Counted from the first letter of the stretch, positions 19,001-25,827 are shown. The stretch: DNA of 64,000 nt from Mycobacterium gordonae (GCF_002101675.1 NZ_LQOY01000016.1:1-64000), one strand, 5' to 3'. The notes: generated from the letters alone by a model not told the origin. Made by a program: numbers and translations.

Positions 19001-19311
19001 AGGCCGGGATGCTGACCAGCCTCGGGTTCGGCCATGTGTCGGGCCTGGTGGCTCTGGTGCATCCGCAGGCGTTCATCGCCTCGCTGGAGCCTTCGCAGCG
19101 CGAGGATTACCAGCGGCGTGCCGAAGGCCGACTGCTGGCCGGTCAGCGCCGGCTGGTCTCGGCGATCGCCGGCGGTGAGCCCATGTACCAGCGACCGCCG
19201 GACCGTCGCTTCGACCACGACGCGCCGGAGAAGCGGCAGGAGGCGACGATGCTGCTGAATCCGGCCGCCCGGTTGGGGGACGGGGACGCCTACCAGGTGT
19301 CTGCCGGGTGA
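10072..19311 (+). CDS. fas: Type I fatty acid synthase (FAS-I)
   Basis: A 3079-aa multifunctional synthase making C16-C26 acyl-CoAs, which feed phospholipids and, through FAS-II, mycolates. Domain order and key residues seen: acetyl transferase with GHSAG (S149); enoyl reductase with GGGQV, HVEGGRAGGHHS (about 565) and GGGIGTPE; dehydratase with SGDHNPIHTD (about 1226); malonyl/palmitoyl transferase with GHSVGE (S1437); acyl carrier segment with DGASSRRN, where S1813 aligns with the phosphopantetheine serine; ketoreductase with TGASKGS (about 2126); ketosynthase with C2727, H2879 and H2920. All are intact, so the enzyme should work. GTG start at 10072 has a good ribosome site. acpS follows 28 bases later and activates it. 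Confidence 0.98.
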   Translation: MTIHEQDSLSADRDGSGPHSTHALVDRLTAGEPYAVAFGGQGSAWLETLEELVSGAGIEAELAELVGEVQLLLEPVARELVVVRPIGFEPLQWVRALAAEDTVPSEKHLTSAAVSIPGVLLTQIAAIRALARQGMDLAETPPVALAGHSAGVLAVEALKAGGARDVELLAMGQLIGAAGTLVARRRGISVLGDRPPMVSVTNADPERISQLLDEFAQDVRTVLPPVLSIRNGRRSVVITGTPEQLSRFELYCQQISEKEEADRKNKLRGGDVFAPVFDPVKVEVGFHTPRLSDGIDIVGRWAEKVGLDVELACHLANAILVRKVDWVDEITKVNDAGARWILDLGPGDILTRLTAPVIRGLGIGIVPAATRGGQRNLFTVGATPEVARAWSSYAPTVVRLPDGRVKLSTKFTRLTGRSPILLAGMTPTTVDAKIVAAAANAGHWAELAGGGQVTEEIFADRVAQLSRLLEPGRTYQFNALFLDPYLWKLQLGGKRLVQKARQSGAAIDGVVVSAGIPDLEEAVELIEELNDIGISHVVFKPGTIEQIRSVIRIATEAPTRPVIMHVEGGRAGGHHSWEDLDDLLLATYSELRSRANITVCVGGGIGTPERAADYLSGRWAQAYGFPLMPIDGILVGTAAMATLEATTSPSVKQMLVETGGTDQWIGAGKAQGGMASSRSQLGADIHEIDNSASRCGQLLDEVAGDADAVAERRDEIIAAMAKTAKPYFGDVADMTYLQWLQRYVELAIGEGNSTADTAAPGSPWLADTWRDRFEEMLKRAEARLHAQDFGPIETLFNDPELLEDPQRAIDALVAQYPDAQTIQLHPADVPFFISLCKTLGKPVNFVPVIDKDVRRWWRSDSLWQAHDARYDADQVCIIPGPAAVAGITRLDEPVGELLDRFEQAAINEVLAAGAEPREVTARRLGRADVRGPLAVVLDAPDVLWAGRTTINPVHRIAEPGDWQVHESRTATHTSTGSRLQVTATGDGVTLSVPVSGTWIDIHFTLPANTIDGGIPVVSTEDATAAMRSVLAIAAGADGPESLPEVVDGTATVTVNWDPERVADHTGVTATFGEPLAPSLTTVPDALVGHCWPAVFAAIGAAVTDTGVPVVEGLLSLVHLDHAVRLAGQLPQEPTQLTIAATALSATDTDMGRVVPVTVSVTASDGAGVATLEERFAILGRTGPAELTDPARAGGAVSENATDTPRRRRRDVTIGSPVDMRPFAEVSGDHNPIHTDKAAALLAGLGSPIVHGMWLSAAAQHAVTATDGQARPPARLVGWTARFMGMVRPGDEVDFRVDRVGIDQGAEVLEVAARIGSDLVMSATARLASPKTVYAFPGQGIQHKGMGMDVRARSKAARKVWDEADRFTRGTLGFSVLHVVRDNPTSIIASGVHYHHPDGVLFLTQFTQVAMATVAAAQVAEMREQGAFVETAITCGHSVGEYTALACVSGVFELDALLEAVFHRGSKMHDIVPRDELGRSNYRLAAIRPSQIDLPDEEVTDFVAGIAERTGEFLEIVNFNLRGSQYAIAGTVRGLEALEEEVERRREITGGKRSFILVPGIDVPFHSRVLRVGVAEFRRSLERLMPRDKDPDVIIGRYIPNLVPRPFTLDRDFIQEIRDLVPAEPLDEILADYDTWRNERPRELARKVLIELLAWQFASPVRWIETQDLLFIEEAAGGLGVERFVEIGVKTAPTVAGLATNTLKLPEYAHSTIEVLNAERDAAVLFATDTDPEPEDDVVVLDSDAAASEGAPISNGAPDVAPAPAGAPSGAPRPDDIGFDAADATLALIAISAKMRLDQIEPLDSIESITDGASSRRNQLLVDLGSELNLGAIDGAAEADLAGLRAQVTKLARTYKPFGPVLSDAINDQLRTVLGPSGKRPAAITERVLKTWELGEGWAKHVTVEVALGTREGSSVRGGAMGHLHEGALADAASVDKVIDAAVAAVGARLGIAVSLPSAGGGGGATVDAAALSEFTDQITGRDGVLASAARLVLGQLGLDDPVTASPTATDAELIDLVTVELGSDWPRLVAPTFDGKKAVVFDDRWASAREDLVKLWLTDEGDVDADWARLSERFEGAGHVVATQATWWQGKSLAAGKQIHASLYGRIAAGAENPSPGPYSNEVAVVTGASKGSIAASVAARLLAGGATVIATTSRLNDERLAFYRTLYRDNARYGAALWVVPANMASYSDIDALVEWIGNEQSESLGPQSIHIKDAQTPTLLFPFAAPRVVGDLSEVGARAEMEMKVLLWAVQRLISGLSKIGAERDIASRLHVVLPGSPNRGMFGGDGAYGEAKSALDAVVSRWHAETSWAERVSLAHALIGWTRGTGLMGHNDAIVTAVEEAGVTTYSTEEMAGLLLGLCDVESKVAAASSPIKADLTGGLAEANLDMAELAAKAREDHAAKAAEDGDDDAAAEDTISALPSPPRGYRPAPPPEWADLDVDPADLVVIVGGAELGPYGSSRTRFEMEVENELSAAGVLELAWTTGLIRWEDDPQPGWYDTQSGDLVNESELVERYHDAVVERCGIREFVDDGAIDPDHASPLLVSVFLDKDFTFVVSSEAEARAFAEFDPEHTVVRPVPESGDWQVTRKAGTEVRVPRKTKLSRVVGAQIPTGFDPTVWGISPDMATSIDRVALWNIVTTVDAFLSAGFSPAEVMRYVHPSLVASTQGTGMGGMTSMQTMYHGNLLGRNKPNDILQEVLPNVVAAHVVQSYVGSYGSMIHPVAACATAAVSVEEGVDKIRLGKAELVVAGGLDDLTLEAIIGFGDMAATADTSMMRGRGIEDSKFSRPNDRRRLGFVEAQGGGTILLARGDLALRMGLPVLAVVAYAQSFGDGVHTSIPAPGLGALGAGRGGRDSALARSLAKLGVTADDIAVISKHDTSTLANDPNETELHERLADSLGRSAGAPLFVVSQKSLTGHAKGGAAVFQTMGLCQMLRDGVIPPNRSLDCVDDELSGSSHFVWVRDTLRLGERFPLKAGMLTSLGFGHVSGLVALVHPQAFIASLEPSQREDYQRRAEGRLLAGQRRLVSAIAGGEPMYQRPPDRRFDHDAPEKRQEATMLLNPAARLGDGDAYQVSAG

Positions 19312-19339
19312 CCCGCCGGATCCGTTAACCTGGCCACCC

Positions 19340-19732
19340 ATGGGAATCGTCGGCATCGGGATCGACCTCGTCTCCATACCTGATTTCGCCGAGCAGGTCG
19401 ACCAGCCGGGAACGGTGTTCGCGGAGACCTTCACCCCGGGTGAGCGCCGCGACGCCTCCGACAAGAGTTCGTCGGCGGCGCGTCACCTGGCGGCCCGCTG
19501 GGCGGCCAAGGAAGCGGTGATCAAGGCGTGGTCGGGCTCGCGGTTCGCTCAGCGACCGGTGCTGCCGGAGGACATTCACCGCGACATCGAGGTGGTCACC
19601 GACATGTGGGGCCGGCCGCGGGTGCGGTTAAGTGGTGAGATCGCCAAGCATCTGGCCGACGTGACGATCCACGTGTCGCTGACCCACGAAGCCGACACCG
19701 CGGCCGCCGTCGCGATCCTGGAGACCTCGTAG
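19340..19732 (+). CDS. acpS: Holo-[acyl-carrier-protein] synthase
   Basis: A 130-aa 4'-phosphopantetheinyl transferase of the AcpS type. It moves phosphopantetheine from CoA to the carrier serine of FAS-I and to AcpM. The magnesium ligands are D9 (GIGIDLVSI) and E58 (RWAAKEAVIKAW), both present. The gene sits 28 bases after fas, the conserved mycobacterial arrangement, and ends just before a long hairpin at 19736-19791. Start ATG 19340 gives the standard N-terminus. Confidence 0.96.
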   Translation: MGIVGIGIDLVSIPDFAEQVDQPGTVFAETFTPGERRDASDKSSSAARHLAARWAAKEAVIKAWSGSRFAQRPVLPEDIHRDIEVVTDMWGRPRVRLSGEIAKHLADVTIHVSLTHEADTAAAVAILETS

Positions 19733-19735
19733 GCC

Positions 19736-19791
19736 GAGCAGACGCAAAATCACCGTGGAGCTTGCGCTCCAACGGGATTTTGCGTCTGCTC
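19736..19791. terminator. Long hairpin between convergent acpS and DUF2339 genes
   Basis: Perfect 16-base inverted arms GAGCAGACGCAAAATC (19736-19751) and its complement (19776-19791) enclose a 24-base loop that itself pairs through TGGAGC/GCTCCA. It begins 4 bases after the acpS stop and ends 8 bases before the convergent gene's stop, so it is placed as a bidirectional terminator. There is no long U tract. The arm sequence looks like a dispersed mycobacterial intergenic motif rather than a unique one. Confidence 0.6.
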
Positions 19792-19798
19792 GCGAGGG

Positions 19799-21622
19799 TC
19801 ACCGAGCCAGACTGCGGGCGTAACCCGCGCCCATACTCAGCAGCACCAGACCCACGACGATGAACGCCGCCACCCGGAAGATGCCGTCGAGGGTGGCCAG
19901 ATCGAACAGGAACAGCTTGCCCGTGGCCGCGCCTGTCAACACCAGACCGGCGGTGATCGACTCGGTGCGACGTTCCCGGTCGCTGCGCAGCGCGTAGACG
20001 AAAAGCGCTGCCGCCATACCGATCCAGCAGATGGTCGCCGCCATGTGGCCGGCGAGGAATCCGCCGCCGGTGCCACCGACCAAGACACCGGCGGTCACCG
20101 CAAAGGCCGTGACGGCGTAGACGATCGATGCCGCTGCCGCGGCCACCAGCACCCCCGCGGCTTCGGAATCCAGCCAAGCCCTGGTCATCACGACCGCCAA
20201 GGCAATGACGAGCAGGCTGGCGGCCAGCGTGGACACCGCCACCGAGGTCGGCGTCGCGGTGGCCCGCACCAACACGGACAGCGGAGCATAGCTGTAGAAC
20301 AGCCCGCCGCCGATGATGCCGAAACCGAGTGCAATCCAACGCGCCGTGACGTCATGGCGGCCGACGATGCCGATGGCGATGGCCAGCGCCAGCAACGTCG
20401 GGCCTTCGACATAGCCGGTGAAGGCGACGGAGACGGCGATCAGCGCCGAGATCGCCGACCACACCGACCAGATCTGGGTGACGATCCGCGGGTGTTGACC
20501 CATGAGCGCGGCCGCCAACATGCCTGCCGCCAACGCAGCCGCCAGGCCGGCGGCCAGCATCCGATCCACCGCAATTGCACTGGCCAGCACCGGGACGGTA
20601 CCGAGAGAGGTCAGCAACGCCAGTCCACCTGCGTTCTTCGAGGACGGCAACAGGACGAGACCGCTGGCCATCGCCAAGAGCGCGGCCACCGCGCACGCAC
20701 CGCCGAGCAACCACGCGTTGTCGTGCGGGCGGGCGCCCGGCAACGCGACCAGCAGCGGCAGCGTCGTCGCCGCGATCCGCGCCGCGTGCATCCGCAGCCA
20801 ATCCTTACCGAGCTGCACCGGCAGAGCGGCGGCAGAGAGCGCGAGCATGAAGCCGATCAGCAACAGGTCGACCCCGCGGGTGATCTCGGGGGCCAGCGCG
20901 ATCAGAGGCACCAGTACCAGCAGGGCCAGGTGCTCGGAGTCCCAGCGGCGCGCCAGTGCCAAGCCGGCGCCGCCCACGATCGCGGCCAGCACCAACCCGA
21001 CCGGTGCGGCCACCCACTTGTAGATGGTGACGACCGCGATCACATCCAGGTATGCGGCGGCTATACCCGTGGCGGCCAACGCAATCGCTCCGATTCGTCC
21101 GCCGGGACGTCCGCGCAGCCGGACCGCCACCGCGACCAGCGCGCCGGCCAGAGCGGTGCCGCCGGCTACCCGGATCTCGGGTCGAAGCAGCCCCGCCTGC
21201 GCGGCCAGCACCAGCAGCAGCACGACGCCGATCAGCGTCACGGCAACGCCGGCGACGGCCAGTAGCTTGCCGATCCAACCTGACTCCGCTGGTGCGGACA
21301 CGTTTGCTGGGCGCTGTGGGGGAGGGGGCGCAGCGGGCTGTGGTGGAGATGGGCGCGGCGGGCGCGGGGCGGGGGGCGCAGCGGCCGCGGGCTGCCAGTA
21401 TTGCCAGTAGTTTTGCCAATAGGTCGCGGCCTGCTGCTGCGGCGTGACAGGTGGTGGTACGAACACCGGCGCCGGCCGCGGCGAGGGCGCCGGTGCGGGC
21501 TCGCTGGCGGAAAGCAGACGGTCCAACTGTGTCAGTTCGCCCGAGACGCGGGACAACTGACGGGCCAGGGCATCGAATTCGTGCGAAAGCCGGCTGATGA
21601 CAGCCTGATGCGATTCGGTCAT
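19799..21622 (-). CDS. DUF2339 polytopic membrane protein
   Basis: A 607-aa protein. Residues 1-45 form a charged helix likely to be coiled coil (ISRLSHEFDALARQLSRVSG). Residues 46-110 are proline/alanine-rich with YWQNYWQYW. From about 115 onward there are many hydrophobic helices (roughly 15-18) with short loops, the DUF2339 pattern. Function is unknown; it may be a cell-envelope or sensing protein. It lies 59 bases downstream of the response regulator gene in the same direction, so it could be part of a three-gene unit with the two-component pair. It is convergent with acpS. I do not recall this gene at the equivalent place in M. tuberculosis. Confidence 0.82.
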   Translation of the reverse strand: MTESHQAVISRLSHEFDALARQLSRVSGELTQLDRLLSASEPAPAPSPRPAPVFVPPPVTPQQQAATYWQNYWQYWQPAAAAPPAPRPPRPSPPQPAAPPPPQRPANVSAPAESGWIGKLLAVAGVAVTLIGVVLLLVLAAQAGLLRPEIRVAGGTALAGALVAVAVRLRGRPGGRIGAIALAATGIAAAYLDVIAVVTIYKWVAAPVGLVLAAIVGGAGLALARRWDSEHLALLVLVPLIALAPEITRGVDLLLIGFMLALSAAALPVQLGKDWLRMHAARIAATTLPLLVALPGARPHDNAWLLGGACAVAALLAMASGLVLLPSSKNAGGLALLTSLGTVPVLASAIAVDRMLAAGLAAALAAGMLAAALMGQHPRIVTQIWSVWSAISALIAVSVAFTGYVEGPTLLALAIAIGIVGRHDVTARWIALGFGIIGGGLFYSYAPLSVLVRATATPTSVAVSTLAASLLVIALAVVMTRAWLDSEAAGVLVAAAAASIVYAVTAFAVTAGVLVGGTGGGFLAGHMAATICWIGMAAALFVYALRSDRERRTESITAGLVLTGAATGKLFLFDLATLDGIFRVAAFIVVGLVLLSMGAGYARSLAR

Positions 21623-21681
21623 GGTGATCCACCCTGCCGGGGCCGCGGCGCCCCGGGATGAGTAGGACTACCTGAATGCCG

Positions 21682-22338
21682 CTATTGGTCGAGCCCGTGC
21701 TCGATCGCGTAGCGGGTCAGCTCCACCCGGTTGGCGACCTGCAGCTTGCGGAACGTCGCCTGCACATGGTTTTCCACGGTTCGGTGGCTCAACGACAGAC
21801 GCTCCGCAATTTGCTTGGCGGACAACCCTTTTGCGACGAATCGCAATACTTCGGTCTCGCGCTCGGTGAGACTGGGCGTGGCGGGACCGGGATTCGGGTT
21901 GGTCGCAATGCGCCGGTATTCGCCCAGCACCAGTCCGGCCAGGCTCGGCGTGAACACGGCGCGCCCCGCCGCGGTGGCCCGCACCGCATCGGCCAACTCG
22001 GCCTTGGATGCGCTCTTGACCAGATATCCGGCGGCCCCGGCCTTGACCGCCTCCAGCACGTCGTCCCGTTCATCGGAGGCCGAGAGCACCAGCACCTTGC
22101 TGGCCGGTGAAACCTCGAGCACTTGCATCGTTGCTTCAACGCCGTCACCGTCCGCCAGGCGCATGTCCATCACCACCACATCCGGCTTCACCACTGCTGC
22201 CCGCCGCCGGGCGGACCCGACCCCGTCGGCGGTGGCGACCACATTGAACCCGTCGTCGGCCAGGTCGCGCGCCACCGCGTCGCGCCAGATCGGGTGGTCA
22301 TCGACAACCATCACCGTCGGTTCGCCCGCCTCAGTCAT
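21682..22338 (-). CDS. NarL/LuxR-family response regulator
   Basis: A 218-aa DNA-binding response regulator. The receiver domain has the acidic pocket VVDDH (D13, D14), the phospho-acceptor D58 (VVVMDMRLADG) and the conserved lysine in YLVKSAS. The C-terminal LuxR helix-turn-helix spans about 152-215 (LTERETEVLRFVAKGLS...RTVENHV). The start ATG overlaps the last codons of the histidine kinase gene by 8 bases, so the pair is translated together. The regulated genes are unknown; the DUF2339 gene downstream is a candidate. Confidence 0.93.
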   Translation of the reverse strand: MTEAGEPTVMVVDDHPIWRDAVARDLADDGFNVVATADGVGSARRRAAVVKPDVVVMDMRLADGDGVEATMQVLEVSPASKVLVLSASDERDDVLEAVKAGAAGYLVKSASKAELADAVRATAAGRAVFTPSLAGLVLGEYRRIATNPNPGPATPSLTERETEVLRFVAKGLSAKQIAERLSLSHRTVENHVQATFRKLQVANRVELTRYAIEHGLDQ

Positions 22339-23461
22339 GACGGGGCACGCTCAATTCCCATTCCGTTCCCTCTCCCGGGCTGGTGTGCAGCTCGGCGCTG
22401 CCACCCAGCGACATCAACCGTCCCACAATTGACTTCGAAATTCCGACGTGTCCCTGGCCGACCGCTTCCTGCAGACGGCCGGGGGCGATGCCGACCCCGT
22501 CGTCGCGGATGCTCACCGTTACCGAATCACCCAGGTCTTCCAGTAGCACGAAAGCGCGCGCTTGCGGACCGGCGTGGGCGCGGACGTTGTCCAGGGCGTT
22601 GCCCACCGCTGCGTCCAGTTCGGCGGCAACCGCTCCGTCCAGGGGCACGGCGGTGCCCGGCAGGCTCATCGAGACGCGCTCGCTTTCCCGGCGGCGGAGC
22701 AGGGCGCGCACATCGACGGTCTCGTCGGTTTCGCTTTCCATCTCGGTGGACGTCACCCAACTGCGCAGCGCGCGTTCCTGTTCGCCCGCGAGGGTGGCGA
22801 GTTCGGCTGCTGAGCCGCCGATTTCGTGACCTCTCTTGGCGACGAGGGCAAGCACCTGGATGACGCCGTCGTGCACCTGCCGGGACAACCGCTCTCGTTC
22901 CTCCACCGCTGCCGACAGGCGGGCCGCGCGCTGCAGTTCGCCGTGGGCGCGCCGGGCCGTGCTGGCCGCGAGTCCCACCGCGAGGCCGGCCGCCAACTCG
23001 ACGATGATGGTGGCGTTGCGACCCAGGTTGACATTGATGTAGCCCTTGACGAACTCGCTGGCCGCGGTCACTGCGACGCCGGTCAGCATGCCACCGGTAG
23101 GACCAAACTGCAGGGCCGCCGAGATGGTGGCGTTGCTGGCCCACAGCGTCGTCGGCCAGGTCTGATTGTTGTGCGCCCACTGTCCGGTGGCGACCACCTC
23201 GGTGGACAGCATGAGCCCCACCACGACCACGAGTTCGGCGATCACCCACGCCGGCCGTCGTCCGAAACCCCGCAGGTAGGCGAACGCGCAGGCCGCGCTC
23301 CAGGCGATAAGGACCGCGAACAACGACCAACCCACCGCCGGGTGAGACAGATCAGAGCTGATCGCGATGTGAAAACCCAGCGCATAGATGCAGCTCAGCA
23401 GCCGGAACAGCTGAGCTGCCCGCCACAGCGGAGTTGTCGGGTCGGGACCGTCGGAGGTCAC
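22331..23461 (-). CDS. Sensor histidine kinase (HisKA_3 / NarX-like)
   Basis: A 376-aa membrane histidine kinase when started at the GTG complementary to 23459-23461. The N-terminal half has about five to six hydrophobic helices (MASE-like sensor). The dimerisation helix carries H197 in RQVHDGVIQ, the HisKA_3 phospho-acceptor, and the ATPase domain has NALDNVRAHA and RDDGVGI. A longer open frame reaches 23695 but would overlap the divergent peptidase gene and lacks sense, so it is rejected. A -10 box TAAACT lies 7 bases upstream of this GTG, implying a leaderless mRNA. It pairs with the adjacent response regulator. The signal is unknown. Confidence 0.9.
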   Translation of the reverse strand: MTSDGPDPTTPLWRAAQLFRLLSCIYALGFHIAISSDLSHPAVGWSLFAVLIAWSAACAFAYLRGFGRRPAWVIAELVVVVGLMLSTEVVATGQWAHNNQTWPTTLWASNATISAALQFGPTGGMLTGVAVTAASEFVKGYINVNLGRNATIIVELAAGLAVGLAASTARRAHGELQRAARLSAAVEERERLSRQVHDGVIQVLALVAKRGHEIGGSAAELATLAGEQERALRSWVTSTEMESETDETVDVRALLRRRESERVSMSLPGTAVPLDGAVAAELDAAVGNALDNVRAHAGPQARAFVLLEDLGDSVTVSIRDDGVGIAPGRLQEAVGQGHVGISKSIVGRLMSLGGSAELHTSPGEGTEWELSVPRHD

Positions 23462-23468
23462 CCGGGCA

Positions 23469-23482
23469 AGTTTAACTAGCCT
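23469..23482. promoter_or_regulatory. Back-to-back divergent -10 boxes, both leaderless
   Basis: On the minus strand TAAACT (complement of 23469-23474) lies 7 bases before the kinase GTG at 23461. On the plus strand TAGCCT (23477-23482) lies 7 bases before the peptidase ATG at 23490. Both match TANNNT, and both spacings place the transcription start on the start codon. The two boxes are only 2 bases apart. Confidence 0.55.
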
Positions 23483-23489
23483 CGAAGGC

Positions 23490-24839
23490 ATGACTGACCT
23501 GGTTGAGCGGGTGCGCGAGGTGTTGCCTTCAGTGCGGCGCGATCTCGAGGATCTGGTGCGAATCGAATCGGTGTGGGCAGACCCGGCTCGCCGCAATGAG
23601 GTGCACCGCAGCGCCCAGATGGTGTCGGATCTGTTGTCGCAGGCCGGTTTCGACGATGTCCGCATCGTCACCGAGGGTGGCGCTCCGGCGGTCATCGCGC
23701 ATCATCCGCCGCCACCGGGTGCGCCCACTGTGCTGCTGTATGCCCATCATGACGTGCAACCCGAAGGCGACCGCGGTCAGTGGCATTCGCCGCCCTTCGA
23801 ACCGACCGAACGCGACGGGCGTCTGTACGGCAGGGGTACCGCGGACGACAAGGCAGGCATCGCAACACATTTGGCCGCGTTCCGAGCGCACGGCGGCCGG
23901 CCTCCGGTGGGGGTGACGGTATTCGTGGAGGGCGAGGAAGAATCGGGCTCGCCGACGTTGGGCCAGTTCCTGGCCGCGCACCGCGACGAGTTGGCCGCCG
24001 ACGTGATCGTGATCGCAGACTCGGACAACTGGAGCACCGAGGTTCCGGCCCTGACGGTGTCGCTGCGGGGGATGGCCGACTGCGTGGTGGAGGTCGCGAC
24101 CCTGGATCACGGCCTGCACTCCGGGCTGTGGGGTGGCGTGGTGCCCGATGCGCTGACCGTTCTGGTGCGGCTGCTGGCCAGCCTGCACGACGACGACGGC
24201 AATGTGGCGGTTCGGGGCCTCCACGAAAGTAAGGCAGCCGATGTCGAGTACCCGCCGGACCGGGTGCGGAAGGAATCCGGACTGCTGGACGGGGTGACCG
24301 AGATCGGCTGCGGTTCGGTGCCGCAACGGCTGTGGGCCAAGCCCGCGATCACGGTCATCGGCATCGACACCACGCCGGTGGCCGCGGCCTCGAACACGCT
24401 CATTCCGCGGGCCCGGGCCAAGATCAGCATCCGGGTGGCGCCCGGCGGTGACGCCGCGCAGCATCTAGACGCGGTGGAGGCGCACCTGCGTGCCCACGTC
24501 TCCTGGGGTGCGCAGGTCAATGTCATCCGCGGCGAGCTGGGCCAGCCGTACGCGATCGACGCCAGCGGGCCGGTCTATGACGCCGCGCGGGCGGCGTTCC
24601 GGCAGGCCTGGGGCGTGGACGCCATCGACATGGGCATGGGTGGCTCCATCCCGTTCATCGCCGAGTTCGCCCGGGCGTTTCCGGAGGCCAAGATTCTGGT
24701 GACGGGCGTAGAAGACCCGGGAACTCAGGCGCACAGCATCAACGAAAGTCTGGACCTCGGGGTGCTGGAGCGCGCGGCGATCAGCGAGGCGCTGTTGCTG
24801 GCAAACCTCGGTACGGGTCACCACCCCCATCGGCTTTGA
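23490..24839 (+). CDS. M20-family metallopeptidase (dipeptidase), Rv2522c ortholog
   Basis: A 449-aa M20/M28 dizinc peptidase or deacylase, cytoplasmic. Metal and catalytic motifs are seen: YAHHDVQPEGD (first metal His and catalytic Asp), GRGTADDKAG (bridging Asp), and EGEEESGSP (catalytic and metal Glu). A dimerisation domain follows (about 190-310), and the C-terminal DPGTQAHSINE supplies a further metal histidine. It matches M. tuberculosis Rv2522c in place. Start ATG 23490 lies 7 bases after a -10 box, so the mRNA is probably leaderless. The natural substrate is unknown. Confidence 0.9.
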   Translation: MTDLVERVREVLPSVRRDLEDLVRIESVWADPARRNEVHRSAQMVSDLLSQAGFDDVRIVTEGGAPAVIAHHPPPPGAPTVLLYAHHDVQPEGDRGQWHSPPFEPTERDGRLYGRGTADDKAGIATHLAAFRAHGGRPPVGVTVFVEGEEESGSPTLGQFLAAHRDELAADVIVIADSDNWSTEVPALTVSLRGMADCVVEVATLDHGLHSGLWGGVVPDALTVLVRLLASLHDDDGNVAVRGLHESKAADVEYPPDRVRKESGLLDGVTEIGCGSVPQRLWAKPAITVIGIDTTPVAAASNTLIPRARAKISIRVAPGGDAAQHLDAVEAHLRAHVSWGAQVNVIRGELGQPYAIDASGPVYDAARAAFRQAWGVDAIDMGMGGSIPFIAEFARAFPEAKILVTGVEDPGTQAHSINESLDLGVLERAAISEALLLANLGTGHHPHRL

Positions 24840-25045
24840 CGAGCCTGAAGGTGGAGCAGGAGCTGTTTCCGAGTGAGTCACAGGCGTCACATGGGAATCT
24901 TCTCCGGTCGGCATGATGGTTGCCCGCCTCATAGCGACACCGGATCTGTCGCTCGAAGGCGGGCACGGAGTGCCTCGATCCCGCCACAGGCCAATGCGAC
25001 GGACGTGACTAAGCCGGAGACGAAGCCGGCAACCCAGTCCGCCTA

Positions 25046-25519
25046 CTAGACCGACAGATCCCGCCGCAACTTGGCCACGTGCCCGGTGGCCTTGACGTTG
25101 TATTGCGCGACCGCGATTTTGCCCTTCTCGTCAACGACGAACGTCGAGCGAATGACCCCGGTGACGGTCTTGCCGTACATCTGCTTCTCGCCGAACGCGC
25201 CGTACGCGGTGAGCACCTTGCGCTCCGGGTCGGACAGCAGCGGGAACGTCAGCCCCTCGGCGTCGCGGAACTTCGCCAGCTTCTCCGGCTTGTCGGGGGA
25301 GATGCCGACGACGTCGATGCCGGCCTCGTTGAGTTCGGCCAGGCTGTCGCGGAAGTCGCAGGCTTGCTTGGTGCAGCCGGGCGTCGAGGCGGCCGGGTAG
25401 AAGTACACGACGACTTGGCGGCCCTTGTAGTCGGACAGCTTCACGTTGTTGCCGTCGGCGTCGGGCAGGTTGAAGGCGGGCGCCTTATCGCCTGGCGCCA
25501 GCCGCGTGGTCTCGGTCAA
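25046..25519 (-). CDS. bcp: Peroxiredoxin Bcp (thiol peroxidase)
   Basis: A 157-aa PrxQ/Bcp-type peroxiredoxin that reduces hydrogen peroxide and organic hydroperoxides. The peroxidatic cysteine is C49 in STPGCTKQACDF and the resolving cysteine is C54, the atypical 2-Cys arrangement within one helix. The C-terminal part (GVIRSTFVVDEKGKIA) is typical. It corresponds to M. tuberculosis Rv2521 and is divergent from the DUF3618 gene, as in that species. Reduction probably comes from thioredoxin. Confidence 0.95.
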   Translation of the reverse strand: MTETTRLAPGDKAPAFNLPDADGNNVKLSDYKGRQVVVYFYPAASTPGCTKQACDFRDSLAELNEAGIDVVGISPDKPEKLAKFRDAEGLTFPLLSDPERKVLTAYGAFGEKQMYGKTVTGVIRSTFVVDEKGKIAVAQYNVKATGHVAKLRRDLSV

Positions 25520-25599
25520 GGTGCATCCCTTTCTTGTCGCCGAAGCGTCGGCACTAGGGTAGTTCCTCAGTGCACCAGCCTGACTTGGAGGACAGACAC

Positions 25600-25827
25600 G
25601 TGGCGGACCGCGATCCCGACACCATCAAGCAGGAGATCGACCAGGCCCGCGAGCAGCTGGCGGCAACCGTCGACTCGCTTGCGGAGCGGGCCAACCCTCG
25701 CCGTCTGGCCGACGACGTCAAGGCCAAGGTGATCGAGTTCCTGAACAAGCCCATCGTGACGGTGACGCTGACCGGGGTCGGTGCGGCCGCCGTCGTGGTG
25801 GTGATCTACCGCATCCGCAAGCACTGA
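25600..25827 (+). CDS. DUF3618 small membrane protein, Rv2520c ortholog
   Basis: A 75-aa protein with a charged amphipathic N-terminal half (DPDTIKQEIDQAREQLAATV, a DUF3618 signature) and one C-terminal membrane helix (about 52-70) ending in RIRKH. It matches Rv2520c in position and length. Start GTG 25600 is preceded by GGAGG at a normal distance; an upstream in-frame ATG-like start at 25570 would add ten residues before the ribosome site and is unlikely. A -10 box TAGGGT is at about 25554. Function unknown; probably a membrane-bound helper or stress protein. Confidence 0.85.
   Translation: MADRDPDTIKQEIDQAREQLAATVDSLAERANPRRLADDVKAKVIEFLNKPIVTVTLTGVGAAAVVVVIYRIRKH

Noticed and set aside
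23462..23695. N-terminal extension of the histidine kinase
   Set aside because: It would overlap the divergent M20 peptidase, reads as Ser/Thr/Arg-rich non-protein, and lies upstream of a -10 box that fits the GTG at 23461.
24840..25045. Small gene between the M20 peptidase and bcp
   Set aside because: Short frames exist, but none has a ribosome site or protein-like composition; I see nothing supportable in these 206 bases.
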